Shown: piece by piece, positions 56,031 to 64,000 of the stretch
Layout of the letters: every line of letters starts with the position of its first letter
How positions within the stretch are numbered: the first letter of the stretch is position 1
Assembly: GCA_041402045.1 (NCBI GenBank)
Contig: JAWKSZ010000041.1
Location: 8,347-72,346 of the forward strand
Length of the DNA: 64,000 bases
Origin: JAGQRJ01 sp041402045
Lineage (GTDB): Bacteria; Planctomycetota; J058
Reading direction: 5' to 3'
Made by a program: the position numbers and the translations under genes
Notes under the pieces: generated by a model
What the model was told of the DNA's origin: nothing
Databases searched by the model: none
The model's input: the letters and a program-made list of their open reading frames with translations, nothing else

Positions 56031-57737
56031 CTAGCCGAGGTCCAGCTGGGTCACGCGCAGGACCTCTTCGACGGTGGAGCTGCCCTCCACGATCTTGCGC
56101 GCGCCGTCCATGCGCAGGGTCTTGAGCCCGCGCTTGATCGCGGCCTCCTTGATCAGGCTCGCGCCGGCGCGGGCGATCACCTGCTCGCGCACGTCCTCGA
56201 TGATCGGGAGGATCTCGTAGATCGCGGTGCGGCCCACGTAGCCGGTCTCGATACAGCGCTCGCAGCCCATGCCCAGGTAGATCAGCCCGTCGGCGAGGTC
56301 CTCGCGCTTGAGCCCGACCTCCTGCAGCTCCTCGGTGGTCGGCTCGTACTCGCTGCGGCAGTCGGGGCAGATCACGCGGATCAGGCGCTGGGCGATCACC
56401 GCGATCACCGAGCTGGCCACGAGGTAGGGCTCGATCCCAATGTCGAGGAGCCGGGTGACCGAGCTCGCGGCGTCGTTGGTGTGCAGGGTGGAGAACACGA
56501 GGTGACCGGTGAGCGCGGCCTGGATCGCGATCCGGGCGGTCTCGAGGTCACGGATCTCGCCGACCATCATCACGTCCGGGTCCTGGCGCAAGAGCGCGCG
56601 CAGTCCGGACTCGAAGGTCAGGCCCGCCTTCTCGTTGACCTGGATCTGGCTGATCCCGCCGAGCTGGTACTCGATCGGGTCCTCGATCGTGATGCAGTTG
56701 ATCGCGTTCGAGTTGATCTTGCTCAGCCCGGCGTAGAGCGTGGTCGTCTTGCCCGAGCCCGTCGGCCCGGTGACCAGAATGATCCCGTGCTGGTAGTGAA
56801 TGATCCGGTCGACCAGGCGGTAGTCGTGGGGCGCGAGCCCGATGTCCTCCAGCCGGAAGACCTTGGTCGTCTTGTCCAGGATCCGCAGCACGATCCGCTC
56901 GCCGTAGGCGGTGGGGACCGAGTTGAAGCGAATGTCGATCTCGGTGTCGCCGATCTGGCAGCTCGCGCGACCGTCCTGGGCGCGGCGGCGCTCGGCGATG
57001 TCCATTTTGGACATGACCTTCAGGCGCGAGAGCACCGCGTCCTGGAGCCGGCGGGGGAACTGGTCCTTGTCGTAGAGGATCCCGTCGATCCGGAAGCGCA
57101 CGAGGAGGTAGTCCTCGAAGGGCTGGAAGTGAATGTCCGAGGCCCGCGAGCGGAAGCCGTTGCGAATGATCCCGTTGACCGCGCGAATGACCGGGCTCTT
57201 GTCCTGGTCGTTGAGCAGGTCCTCGACGGCCTCGTCGTCGTCGAAGTTGATCGAGAGCTCGTCGTCGGCGTCGATCTCGGCGATCGCCGCGTCGATATCC
57301 TGCCCGCGCCCCTGGTAGGCCCGGTTCAAGAGCGCGGTGATCTCCGAGCGCGTGGCGAGCACCGGCTGGACCTCGGTCTCGAGCTGCGTCGCGATCAGGT
57401 CCATGGAGTGGTAGTTGAAGGGCTCGCAGGTCGCGATCCGGTAGACGCCGTCCTCGTCGACGCCGAGGGCCACGAGGTTGTGCTGGCGCGCGACAGTCAG
57501 CTCGACGTTCTCGACGAACTCCTTGGGCACCTCGTAGCTCACCAGCGAGCGCTCGTAGGGCCACAGCGTCTTCTTGTGGATCACCGTGAGCAGGGCCTCC
57601 TCGGTGACCCAGCCCTTGTCGCGAATGATCCGGTCGAAGCTCTGGCCGGTCTCGGTCTCCAGGGCGAGGGCCGCCTCGACCTGCTGCTCGGTGAGGGCGC
57701 CTTCACGCACCAAAGCCTTGAGGATCCGCCGTCGCAT
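56031..57737 (-). CDS. gspE: type II secretion ATPase GspE
   Basis: 568 residues. An N-terminal MshEN/GSPII_E domain (ALTEQQVEAALALETETGQS), then the ATPase core: Walker A GPTGSGKTTT, Asp box, Walker B (QDPDVMMVGEIRD) and His box (LVFSTLHTNDA). A zinc tetracysteine is present as CPDC and CERC. Hydrolyses ATP in the cytoplasm to drive pseudopilin assembly through GspF. Heads the operon gspE-F-G-G-RING-H-I-J. The ATG at 57737 fits the domain start. No GspC, K, L or M is seen. Confidence 0.95.
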   Translation of the reverse strand: MRRRILKALVREGALTEQQVEAALALETETGQSFDRIIRDKGWVTEEALLTVIHKKTLWPYERSLVSYEVPKEFVENVELTVARQHNLVALGVDEDGVYRIATCEPFNYHSMDLIATQLETEVQPVLATRSEITALLNRAYQGRGQDIDAAIAEIDADDELSINFDDDEAVEDLLNDQDKSPVIRAVNGIIRNGFRSRASDIHFQPFEDYLLVRFRIDGILYDKDQFPRRLQDAVLSRLKVMSKMDIAERRRAQDGRASCQIGDTEIDIRFNSVPTAYGERIVLRILDKTTKVFRLEDIGLAPHDYRLVDRIIHYQHGIILVTGPTGSGKTTTLYAGLSKINSNAINCITIEDPIEYQLGGISQIQVNEKAGLTFESGLRALLRQDPDVMMVGEIRDLETARIAIQAALTGHLVFSTLHTNDAASSVTRLLDIGIEPYLVASSVIAVIAQRLIRVICPDCRSEYEPTTEELQEVGLKREDLADGLIYLGMGCERCIETGYVGRTAIYEILPIIEDVREQVIARAGASLIKEAAIKRGLKTLRMDGARKIVEGSSTVEEVLRVTQLDLG

Positions 57738-57996
57738 GCCCTGCCGTCTCCGCCTACGGCGGCCCAGGATACCCGGTAAGCCACGTCGCAGGCTGACGTT
57801 CGGGGGACGAATCCCCGCCCGGCGAGGTTTAGCGCGGAATTCGAGAGACCCGGTCACAGGTCTTTTCGCACCCCTTTCGCCGTGCGTGGGCCGAACGCAC
57901 GCCGTACGCAAACGCTACGGAATGCGCCCGTCAACACAGCACTTAGCTTGGGCACGCCGCATGTATCTCGTCCCCCCGGAAGGACTGGGAGGGCGC

Positions 57997-60045
57997 ATGA
58001 GGATCGATTCAGGGGTCACCAGCACGATCCGGCGGCCCGCGGGCCAGAGCACCCTCCCGATCCCCGGCTACCGGATCCTGAGCGAGCTCGGCCGCGGCGG
58101 CATGGGCGTCGTCTATCGCGCGCTGCACCTGGGGCTCGAGCGCGAGGTCGCGCTCAAGGTGCTCGCCCCCGGCGCCCAGCTCGACCCCGAGGCGGTCGCG
58201 CGCTTCCGCCGCGAGTCCCGCACCCTCGCAGCCCTCGATCACCCCCACCTCGTGCGCGCCTACGACGCCGGCGTCGCGGGCGGACTGATCTACCTGGCCC
58301 TGGAGCTCGTCGACGGCGAGGACCTGAAGTGCGTGCTCGAGCGCCGCGGCACCTTCCCCGCGCAGGAGGCGCTGGAGGTCGTGCTCGCGGTCGCCCGCGG
58401 GCTGGCCCACGCCTACGCCTCCCCCGAGCGGATCATTCACCGCGACGTGAAGCCCAGCAACGTGCTCTGCGCGGCGGGCCCCGGCGGGCGCCTGGAGGTC
58501 AAGGTCACCGACTTCGGCCTGGCGCGGCCCAGCGACGCCGGCTCGACCTGCACCGAGCTGGGCGCGATCCTGGGGACCCCGAGCTACATGCCGCCGGAGC
58601 AGGCCCTGGGGGAGACCCTGGACCTGCGCGCCGACGTCTACGCCCTGGGCGCGACGCTCTACGAGCTCCTCACCGGACGGCCTCCCTATCAGGGGAGGGC
58701 GCTGGGGGTGATCACGCGCCGGATCCAGGGCGAGCGCTTCCCGGCCCCCTCGCAGCTCGGGATCGAGGTCCCTGCCGGCGTGGAGCGCGTGCTGGATCGC
58801 ATGCTCGCGTCGGACCGGGACGCGCGCTACGCCGACTACGGCGCGCTGATCTCCGACCTCGAGGCGCTGCTCGCGGGCAAGCGCCCGCGCTGCGGGCGCG
58901 TGCCCGCCGAGCACAGCAGCCTGGTGTTCGCCGCCCCGCGCCGCGCCCGGCCGCTCGACCCTCGCCTGCCCGGGCGGCTCTTGGCGGCGGGGGCCCTGGT
59001 CGTGGGCTTCGCCGGCGTGGCCTACGCCGCCCTGCCCGCGGCGCCGCGGGAGACGGCCGCCGTGGCGCCTCCCGCGCCGACGGAGCGCCGAGGCACGGTC
59101 CCGCAGCGGCGCGTGGGTCAGCCCCTGGCCCAGACCGTCGCGCCCACGGTGGACCGCGCCTCGGTGCGCGCTCTGCTCGGCGCCTTCCGCGAGCGCACGC
59201 AGAGCACGGTGAAGTACCGGGTGCGCCTGAGCTCGGAGGTGCCAGGCGCGCGCCTGGTGCTCGACGGCGCGCCCGCGCCGCTCCCCTACGACGCGCTCCT
59301 GCTCCAGGACCGGACCCTCGAGTGCGAGGTCTCGGCGCCGGGGCACGCCCCGCTGCGCCGCCGCCTCCGCGTCGATCGCCCGCTCGAGGTCACCCTCGAC
59401 CCGACGCCGCTGCCGGGGCGCGAGCTCCAGGTCCTGCGCGAGGTCCCCCTGTTCGAGCCCCCGACCCCCGGCGAGGTTCCCCCGGGCTCGAGCAGCGGCT
59501 GGATCTACGTGCTCGCGCCCAATGCCGACGGCGTGCGAGAGGTGAGCGAGTTCGCGGTGCTCCCCTTCTCCAGCCCTCAGGGCGCGGAGTTCACCCTCCC
59601 CCTGGCGCAGCGGGTCACGGCCCTCGCCGGGGGCGCCCCGCCGCGCGGCTGGCGCGTCGAGCTCGGGCTCGAGTTCGTGAAGGGCGCCCACGCGACCTGG
59701 GAGCTCTCGACCCTGACGGCCCTGGACGGGCGCCAGCTCTGCGTGCGGGTGCAGGGCGCGCGGCTCGAGCTCGGCACGCGCTGGGGCAGCGAGCACTACC
59801 GCGTCGCCCTGGCCCAGGACCTGGAGCAGGCGCCTGCCGGGCTGCGCGTGGAGTGGAACGGGGAGACGCTCTCCGTCGCCACCCGCGAGGCCGAGGGCGC
59901 GTTCGCTCCGGCCCTCTCCCTGGCCCCGAGCTGGGAGCCGGTGCCCGACTACGGCGCGACCCTGGCCTTCCGCGACTTCGGCGACTCCCCCGCGTCCAGC
60001 CACGCGAGCATGCGCCGCCCGCGGCTCGCGCTCCTCGGCGAGTAA
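57997..60045 (+). CDS. Hanks-type Ser/Thr protein kinase with PEGA-like domain (kinase 5)
   Basis: 682 residues. Kinase domain (about 20-285): LGRGGMGVVYRAL, ALKVLAPG, HRDVKPSNVL, DFGLARPSD, GTPSYMPPEQ, all catalytic residues present. One membrane segment (about 325-350). A PEGA-like domain (about 405-470, GARLVLDGAPAPLPYDALLL) and a C-terminal beta-rich sandwich of unknown type (about 490-670) follow. ATG 57997 preferred because GGGAGGG lies just before it; another in-frame ATG lies 36 bases upstream. It sits between gspE and gspD, on the opposite strand to both, and might regulate secretion. Confidence 0.92.
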   Translation: MRIDSGVTSTIRRPAGQSTLPIPGYRILSELGRGGMGVVYRALHLGLEREVALKVLAPGAQLDPEAVARFRRESRTLAALDHPHLVRAYDAGVAGGLIYLALELVDGEDLKCVLERRGTFPAQEALEVVLAVARGLAHAYASPERIIHRDVKPSNVLCAAGPGGRLEVKVTDFGLARPSDAGSTCTELGAILGTPSYMPPEQALGETLDLRADVYALGATLYELLTGRPPYQGRALGVITRRIQGERFPAPSQLGIEVPAGVERVLDRMLASDRDARYADYGALISDLEALLAGKRPRCGRVPAEHSSLVFAAPRRARPLDPRLPGRLLAAGALVVGFAGVAYAALPAAPRETAAVAPPAPTERRGTVPQRRVGQPLAQTVAPTVDRASVRALLGAFRERTQSTVKYRVRLSSEVPGARLVLDGAPAPLPYDALLLQDRTLECEVSAPGHAPLRRRLRVDRPLEVTLDPTPLPGRELQVLREVPLFEPPTPGEVPPGSSSGWIYVLAPNADGVREVSEFAVLPFSSPQGAEFTLPLAQRVTALAGGAPPRGWRVELGLEFVKGAHATWELSTLTALDGRQLCVRVQGARLELGTRWGSEHYRVALAQDLEQAPAGLRVEWNGETLSVATREAEGAFAPALSLAPSWEPVPDYGATLAFRDFGDSPASSHASMRRPRLALLGE

Positions 60046-60088
60046 CCCAGACAGCAGCAGACCAGGTGCAGCGACTGGATCGCGCCCT

Positions 60089-62191
60089 TCAGTCGCCGAG
60101 GGGGTCGGCGCTCCCGGTGCCGAACACCTCGAGCGCTTGGTCCACCAGGCTGCGCCCCGGGTCCTCGAGCTTGCTGTCGGGGATCAGGGGTGGGAGCCAG
60201 GCGTCGCGCTTGGCCTGAGCGTGGACCTCGCGGCGGGCCCGCGCGCCGAACGCGACCTCGTCCGCGAACTCCGGGTCGTCGAGGATCGTAGGCCGCACGA
60301 ACACGCACAGGCGGCGGGTGTCCCGGCTGCGGGTCCAGGTCTTGAACAGGTGCCCCAGGATCGGAAGGTCGCCGAGGAAGGGGACCTTGCGCTCCTCGAT
60401 CGACTCGCTCTCCTGGTTCAGCCCGCCGATCACCACGTAGCGCCCGTTGGGCACGGTGACGACCCCCGAGTACGAGCGGCTCGACTTGGGCGGGGGCAGC
60501 CCGCCGCCCCCGCCGGCGCTGAACGCCGAGAGCCGCAGGTCGAGCTGGAGGGTCAGGCTCTCGGTGCCGTGGACCTGGGGGGTCACGCTCAGGCTGCTCG
60601 TGGCGTTCACGAACTCGACCCCGGTGGCCTGTCCGCTGCCCTGCACGAAGCTGGTGACCTGGATCGGGATCTCGTCGGAGAAGTCGAAGCTCGCGGCCAC
60701 GTTGTCGTCGACCAGGGTGAAGGGCTGGTTGATCAGCCGCGACTCGGCGCGGGTCGCGAGCGCCCGGGCCACGATCGGGATCCGGTCGAAGCTGTCCTTG
60801 GTCAACGCCGCGGCGAAGCCGAAGTTCCCCGCGCCGGTGAGCTCGTTGGGCACGCGGCTGATCCCGACCGGGTTCCCGGCGGCGTCGAGGCGCGGGGTGA
60901 GGCTCGACCCGCCGAAGCCGGTGGCCAGGATCGGGCGCAGGCTGCCCTCGTGGGCGTCGGTCAGCCCGGTGAGCTCGAAGCCCAGGCTCACGCTGTCGGG
61001 CTCGCTCAGCTCCCAGATCTGGACCTCGATCAGGACCCGCGCCGGGTGACGGTCGAGCTCCGCGAGCAGGCTCAGGATCCGCTCCAGCCGCGCCGGGGGC
61101 GCCTGGATCATGAGCGCGTTGCGCCGCTCGTCGGCCACGATCCGCGTGCGCAGCCCGCGGAGCTGGGTCTCGTCTTCGATCACGACCTGGCTCGGGCCCT
61201 CGGGCCCCTCGCCGCCCGCGGGGGGCGGCGCGGCGGTCGCCTGCTCGCTCAGGAGCTGCTCGAGCTTCCCGGCGAGGTAGAGCGCGTCGGCGGCCTGGCA
61301 GGCGTAGACGTAGAGGTTCCCCAGGGGGTCGGGCACCGCGCGGTCGAGGCGCCCGACGAGCTCCTCGATCAGTCCCAGGTCGCCGGGGTGGGCGACCACG
61401 ATCAACTGGTTCGTGCGCGCCTCGCTGACCACGTTCGGCTGCTGCAGCGGCTGCGCGCCGGGCTGGAGCCCGCTCTGCGCGAAGGCGGTCAGCACCCCGG
61501 TCAGCGCCTGGGCCACGTCCGCCGCCGGCGCGTGGCGCAGGTCGAACACCCGCATGTCCAGCCGCGGGCCGGGGACGTCCAGGGCCGCGATCAGGCGCTG
61601 GTAGTAGCGCACGCGGCTCGCCAGGTCGGTGACCACGATCAGCTCGCCCCCGGGGACGTAGAAGGACCCCGAGCTCCCGAAGCCGCGGTCGCGGGCGGCG
61701 AGGTTGCGCAAGGTGCTGAAGATCCCGCTCGCCCCGCCGTGGCGGATCGGGAACACCGCGGTCACGACCTCGTCGTGGGCGGGGAGCGGGTCGCCCGGAC
61801 CCACGTAGCGATAGGGCGCGGGCGCCGACTGCGGCGCGAGCTGGGTCAAGGTCGCCTGCACGATCCAACTGCCCTGGGGCGGCTTCTGCTCGATCACGCT
61901 CACCCCGTAGGTCGCCAGGATCTGCTTGGCCTCCTTCCAGGTCAGCTCCGCCGAGAGCCCGGTCAGGAAGCGCATGCGCACCGGCGTCGCGCGCAGCTCG
62001 GGGCTGTCGAACACCAGCGCCCCCAGGGCTCGCCCCCACAGCGCGAGGAAGTCCGCGGGGTGCACCTCCTGGTTCGGGGCGTAGCTGAAGCGGTAGCGGG
62101 TGGCGTCCAGCGACGCCGGGGCCTGCTCCTGGGCCAGGGCCACGGTCGTCAGCGCGACCGCCAGCGGGATCCAACGGCGACGCACGGGCAC
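60089..62191 (-). CDS. gspD: type II secretion outer-membrane secretin GspD
   Basis: 700 residues. Signal peptide (WIPLAVALTTVALAQ). N-terminal N0-N3-type repeats follow (LIVVTDLASRVRYYQRLIAALD, LIVVAHPGDLGLIEELVGRLD, ALMIQAPPARLERILSLLAELD). The secretin domain has VLIEVQIWELSE, RLINQPFTLVDDNVA and the signature VPFLGDLPILGHLF. A C-terminal tail of about 60 residues may bind a pilotin. Forms the outer-membrane gate. Separated from the other gsp genes by kinase 5. Confidence 0.93.
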   Translation of the reverse strand: MPVRRRWIPLAVALTTVALAQEQAPASLDATRYRFSYAPNQEVHPADFLALWGRALGALVFDSPELRATPVRMRFLTGLSAELTWKEAKQILATYGVSVIEQKPPQGSWIVQATLTQLAPQSAPAPYRYVGPGDPLPAHDEVVTAVFPIRHGGASGIFSTLRNLAARDRGFGSSGSFYVPGGELIVVTDLASRVRYYQRLIAALDVPGPRLDMRVFDLRHAPAADVAQALTGVLTAFAQSGLQPGAQPLQQPNVVSEARTNQLIVVAHPGDLGLIEELVGRLDRAVPDPLGNLYVYACQAADALYLAGKLEQLLSEQATAAPPPAGGEGPEGPSQVVIEDETQLRGLRTRIVADERRNALMIQAPPARLERILSLLAELDRHPARVLIEVQIWELSEPDSVSLGFELTGLTDAHEGSLRPILATGFGGSSLTPRLDAAGNPVGISRVPNELTGAGNFGFAAALTKDSFDRIPIVARALATRAESRLINQPFTLVDDNVAASFDFSDEIPIQVTSFVQGSGQATGVEFVNATSSLSVTPQVHGTESLTLQLDLRLSAFSAGGGGGLPPPKSSRSYSGVVTVPNGRYVVIGGLNQESESIEERKVPFLGDLPILGHLFKTWTRSRDTRRLCVFVRPTILDDPEFADEVAFGARARREVHAQAKRDAWLPPLIPDSKLEDPGRSLVDQALEVFGTGSADPLGD

Positions 62192-62338
62192 CTCCCTGTC
62201 CAGGGAACGCGCCGCGAACGCCGAGGTTCACCTGTCGCGCAGATCGCACACCTCGCGGTTCGTCCGCGGTTCAGCGCCCTATCGGCCAGGGCTTGGGGCC
62301 CGGCACGTCCCGTGCGCGCCTCGTTCCCCGGAGGCCCC

Positions 62339-63364
62339 ATGACCGCACGCCTGCTGCCCCTCGCCCTCGTCTGCGTCTCCCTCGCGCACGCCCAGGAGGC
62401 GCGCCCCGACGCCACGCGCACCCGCCACACGGTGGTCTCGCGGCTCACGGGCGACCAGCGCCTGCGCGCGCGGCTGGCGGCGCGGGACGACCCCGCCGCG
62501 GACGCGCTGCTCGAGCGCCTGCGGCTCTCGCTCCTGGACCCGAGCCTCGCCGGGACCCGAGCCGAGGGCTACGGCGAAGTCCCGGGCGCGACGCCCTTCG
62601 TCCGAGGCAAGGGCGACGCCAGCGCCGTGGCCATGGACGACGTGGCCCAGGGCGCCCTCGGCGACTGCTACCTGCTCGCGTCCTTGATCGCGATCGCGCG
62701 CCTCGACCCCGGCCACCTCGAGGGCCTGATCGCCGAGGGGGAGCCGGGCACGTTCCAGGTCACCCTCTGGCACCCGATCGCTCCGCGCCAGGCGGGGCTC
62801 ACCGCGCTGCGCGACGGCGCGCGGGAGGCGCTGCGTCGCCTGCGTGGCCAGGGGGTCGGCCCCCGCGAGACCTTCGCGGTCAACGGCCGGATCCCGCTGC
62901 GCGAGGGCGACGCAGCCTTCGCCCGCCAGGGCGACCGCTTCGTGGGCAAGGACGGCCAGGTCTACCACGTGGAGCTGTGGCCGATTCTGTTCGAGAAGGC
63001 CTTCGCCCGCATGCACGGCGGCTTCGAGGAGATCGTGGGCGGCTACCCCGCCTACGCGCTCATGGCCCTCAGCGGGCGCCGCGCGCGCAACGTCGGGCTC
63101 ACGTTCCGCAGCGACCGCGGGATCGAGACCGTGCTCCGCGAAGCCCTCGACGAGCGCCGGCCCGTGATCGTCTCGAGCAAGCGCGGCGCCGAGGACCTGG
63201 GCGTCGTCGGCGGGCACGCCTACGTGCTCCTCGAGGTCGAGTCCGGCGGGTTCCGGCTCTACAACCCCTGGGGCCGCCGACACCCCGAGCGCCCGCTGAC
63301 CGCCCGCGAGCTGCGCCGGCTGTTCCACCGCGCGACCCTCGGCCCGCGCTTCCCCGCGCGCTAG
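62339..63364 (+). CDS. secreted calpain-like (peptidase C2) cysteine protease
   Basis: 341 residues. Signal peptide (LLPLALVCVSLAHAQ). The papain-like triad is present in calpain context: QGALGDCYLLASL (oxyanion Gln and catalytic Cys about 110), GGHAYVLLEV (His about 292) and LYNPWG (Asn about 310). Calpains are rare in bacteria and mostly uncharacterised. Calcium-binding domains are absent, so regulation differs from animal calpains. It lies next to gspD and could be a type II substrate. Stop shared as CTAG with the convergent gene. Confidence 0.85.
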   Translation: MTARLLPLALVCVSLAHAQEARPDATRTRHTVVSRLTGDQRLRARLAARDDPAADALLERLRLSLLDPSLAGTRAEGYGEVPGATPFVRGKGDASAVAMDDVAQGALGDCYLLASLIAIARLDPGHLEGLIAEGEPGTFQVTLWHPIAPRQAGLTALRDGAREALRRLRGQGVGPRETFAVNGRIPLREGDAAFARQGDRFVGKDGQVYHVELWPILFEKAFARMHGGFEEIVGGYPAYALMALSGRRARNVGLTFRSDRGIETVLREALDERRPVIVSSKRGAEDLGVVGGHAYVLLEVESGGFRLYNPWGRRHPERPLTARELRRLFHRATLGPRFPAR

Positions 63365-64000
63365 CCCTCGTCCTCCTCCAGCTCGCGCTCGAGGGTCTCG
63401 CCGTCGGCGATCGCGCGGTAGAGGGTCTGGCGCGTGACCTGCGCCGCGCGGGCGGCGGCGGCGACCGAGCCGTTGGCGCGGGCCACGGCCTGGCGCGCGT
63501 AGTGCAGCGCGAAGAGCTGCTTGGCGTCGCGGAAGCTGCGCTCGAACAGCCGCGGCGAGAGCTCGCGGCCTACGTCCTCGGGCTCGAGGTGCTCGACCTC
63601 GATCGCCTGGCCGCGGGCGAACACCGCCGCGCGCTCGAGCACGTTCTGCAGCTCGCGCACGTTGCCCCGCCACTGGCGACGCGAGAGCTCGGCCAGGGCA
63701 CCCACGCTCAAGCCGGCGGCCGGGATCCCCCGCGCGGTGACCTTGCTCAGGATCGCCTCGGCGAGCAGGGGCAGGTCTCCGGCGCGCTCGCGCAGCGGGG
63801 GCAGCTCGACCCGGAACACCGCCAGCCGGAAGTAGAGGTCCTCGCGGAAGGTCCTCTCGGCCACCATGCTCCGCAGGTCGCGGTTGGTCGCGGCCACGAT
63901 CCGCACGTCGACCTGGCGCGACTCCGTCGCCCCCAGCCGGCGCAGCTCGCCGTCCTGCAGCACGCGCAGGAGCTTGGCCTGGGCCTCGAGGGGCAGCTCC
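63361..64000 (-). CDS. sigma-54-dependent transcriptional activator, 5' end beyond window
   Basis: C-terminal about 213 residues of an NtrC-family regulator. The AAA+ part shows ELPLEAQAKLLRVLQDGELR, VRIVAATNRDL (sensor 1) and FREDLYFRL with the arginine-finger region, then WRGNVRELQNVLERA (sensor 2). The C-terminal Fis-type helix-turn-helix is NGSVAAAARAAQVTRQTLYRAI. The input domain is outside the window. Activates promoters recognised by sigma-54. Stop overlaps the calpain gene stop (CTAG). Confidence 0.92.
   Translation of the reverse strand, partial: ELPLEAQAKLLRVLQDGELRRLGATESRQVDVRIVAATNRDLRSMVAERTFREDLYFRLAVFRVELPPLRERAGDLPLLAEAILSKVTARGIPAAGLSVGALAELSRRQWRGNVRELQNVLERAAVFARGQAIEVEHLEPEDVGRELSPRLFERSFRDAKQLFALHYARQAVARANGSVAAAARAAQVTRQTLYRAIADGETLERELEEDEG

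Overview
This 64 kb window comes from a very GC-rich bacterium whose third codon positions are almost all G or C. Start codons are often GTG, and occasionally TTG or probably CTG. Gene content (five Hanks-type Ser/Thr kinases, an FHA-GAF protein, an RsbW-like ATPase, a PilZ protein, a degenerate HD-GYP protein, a type II secretion/pseudopilus locus, YHS-like metal proteins, bacterial calpain and a MYXO-CTERM-like sorting tail) fits a Planctomycetota- or Myxococcota-like lineage. The sequence alone does not settle which. Promoters, where visible, carry a TATACT -10 box.

Layout. 0-5.7 kb: end of an SDR oxidoreductase, an acidic hypothetical protein, an FHA-GAF sensor, an RsbW-like ATPase with a receiver-like N-terminus, glutamate dehydrogenase and a cNMP-binding protein. 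5.7-8.8 kb: frameshift-ridden MazG-like, VOC/ArsR/SRPBCC and DUF1963-like genes. 9-23 kb: glycosyltransferase, lipoprotein, secreted gluzincin protease, SRPBCC and alpha/beta-hydrolase genes, a four-gene signalling cassette ending in a kinase, a sirtuin and a lipid-independent peptidase-MA-like protein. 22.7-24.1 kb: a GC-rich repeat, tRNA-Leu(CAG), smpB and tmRNA. 24-29 kb: two proteins with His/Asp-rich tails and a permuted aconitase-family enzyme. 29-40 kb: three kinases around a DUF501 gene, then a giant MscS-type channel. 40-48 kb: a repeat array, moxR, nadC, PilZ and a PaoABC-like molybdenum hydroxylase whose large and Fe-S subunits are frameshifted.

48.5-63.4 kb is the most unusual part. 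Decayed tandem copies of small RING-like zinc-binding membrane proteins run head-on into a type II secretion operon (gspE-F-G-G-RING-H-I-J). The RING-like gene inside that operon belongs to the same family, and the last pseudopilin carries its prepilin motif about 207 residues into the protein, behind a multi-pass membrane domain. The secretin gene lies apart, beyond a fifth kinase. It is followed by a secreted calpain-like protease and a sigma-54 activator that runs off the window.

Two segments (about 5.75-8.8 kb and 45.1-54.7 kb) hold nearly all the broken reading frames. They hit unrelated genes, including half of an otherwise intact operon, so consensus errors are a more economical explanation than decay. 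Those genes are listed as pseudogene entries with this caveat.
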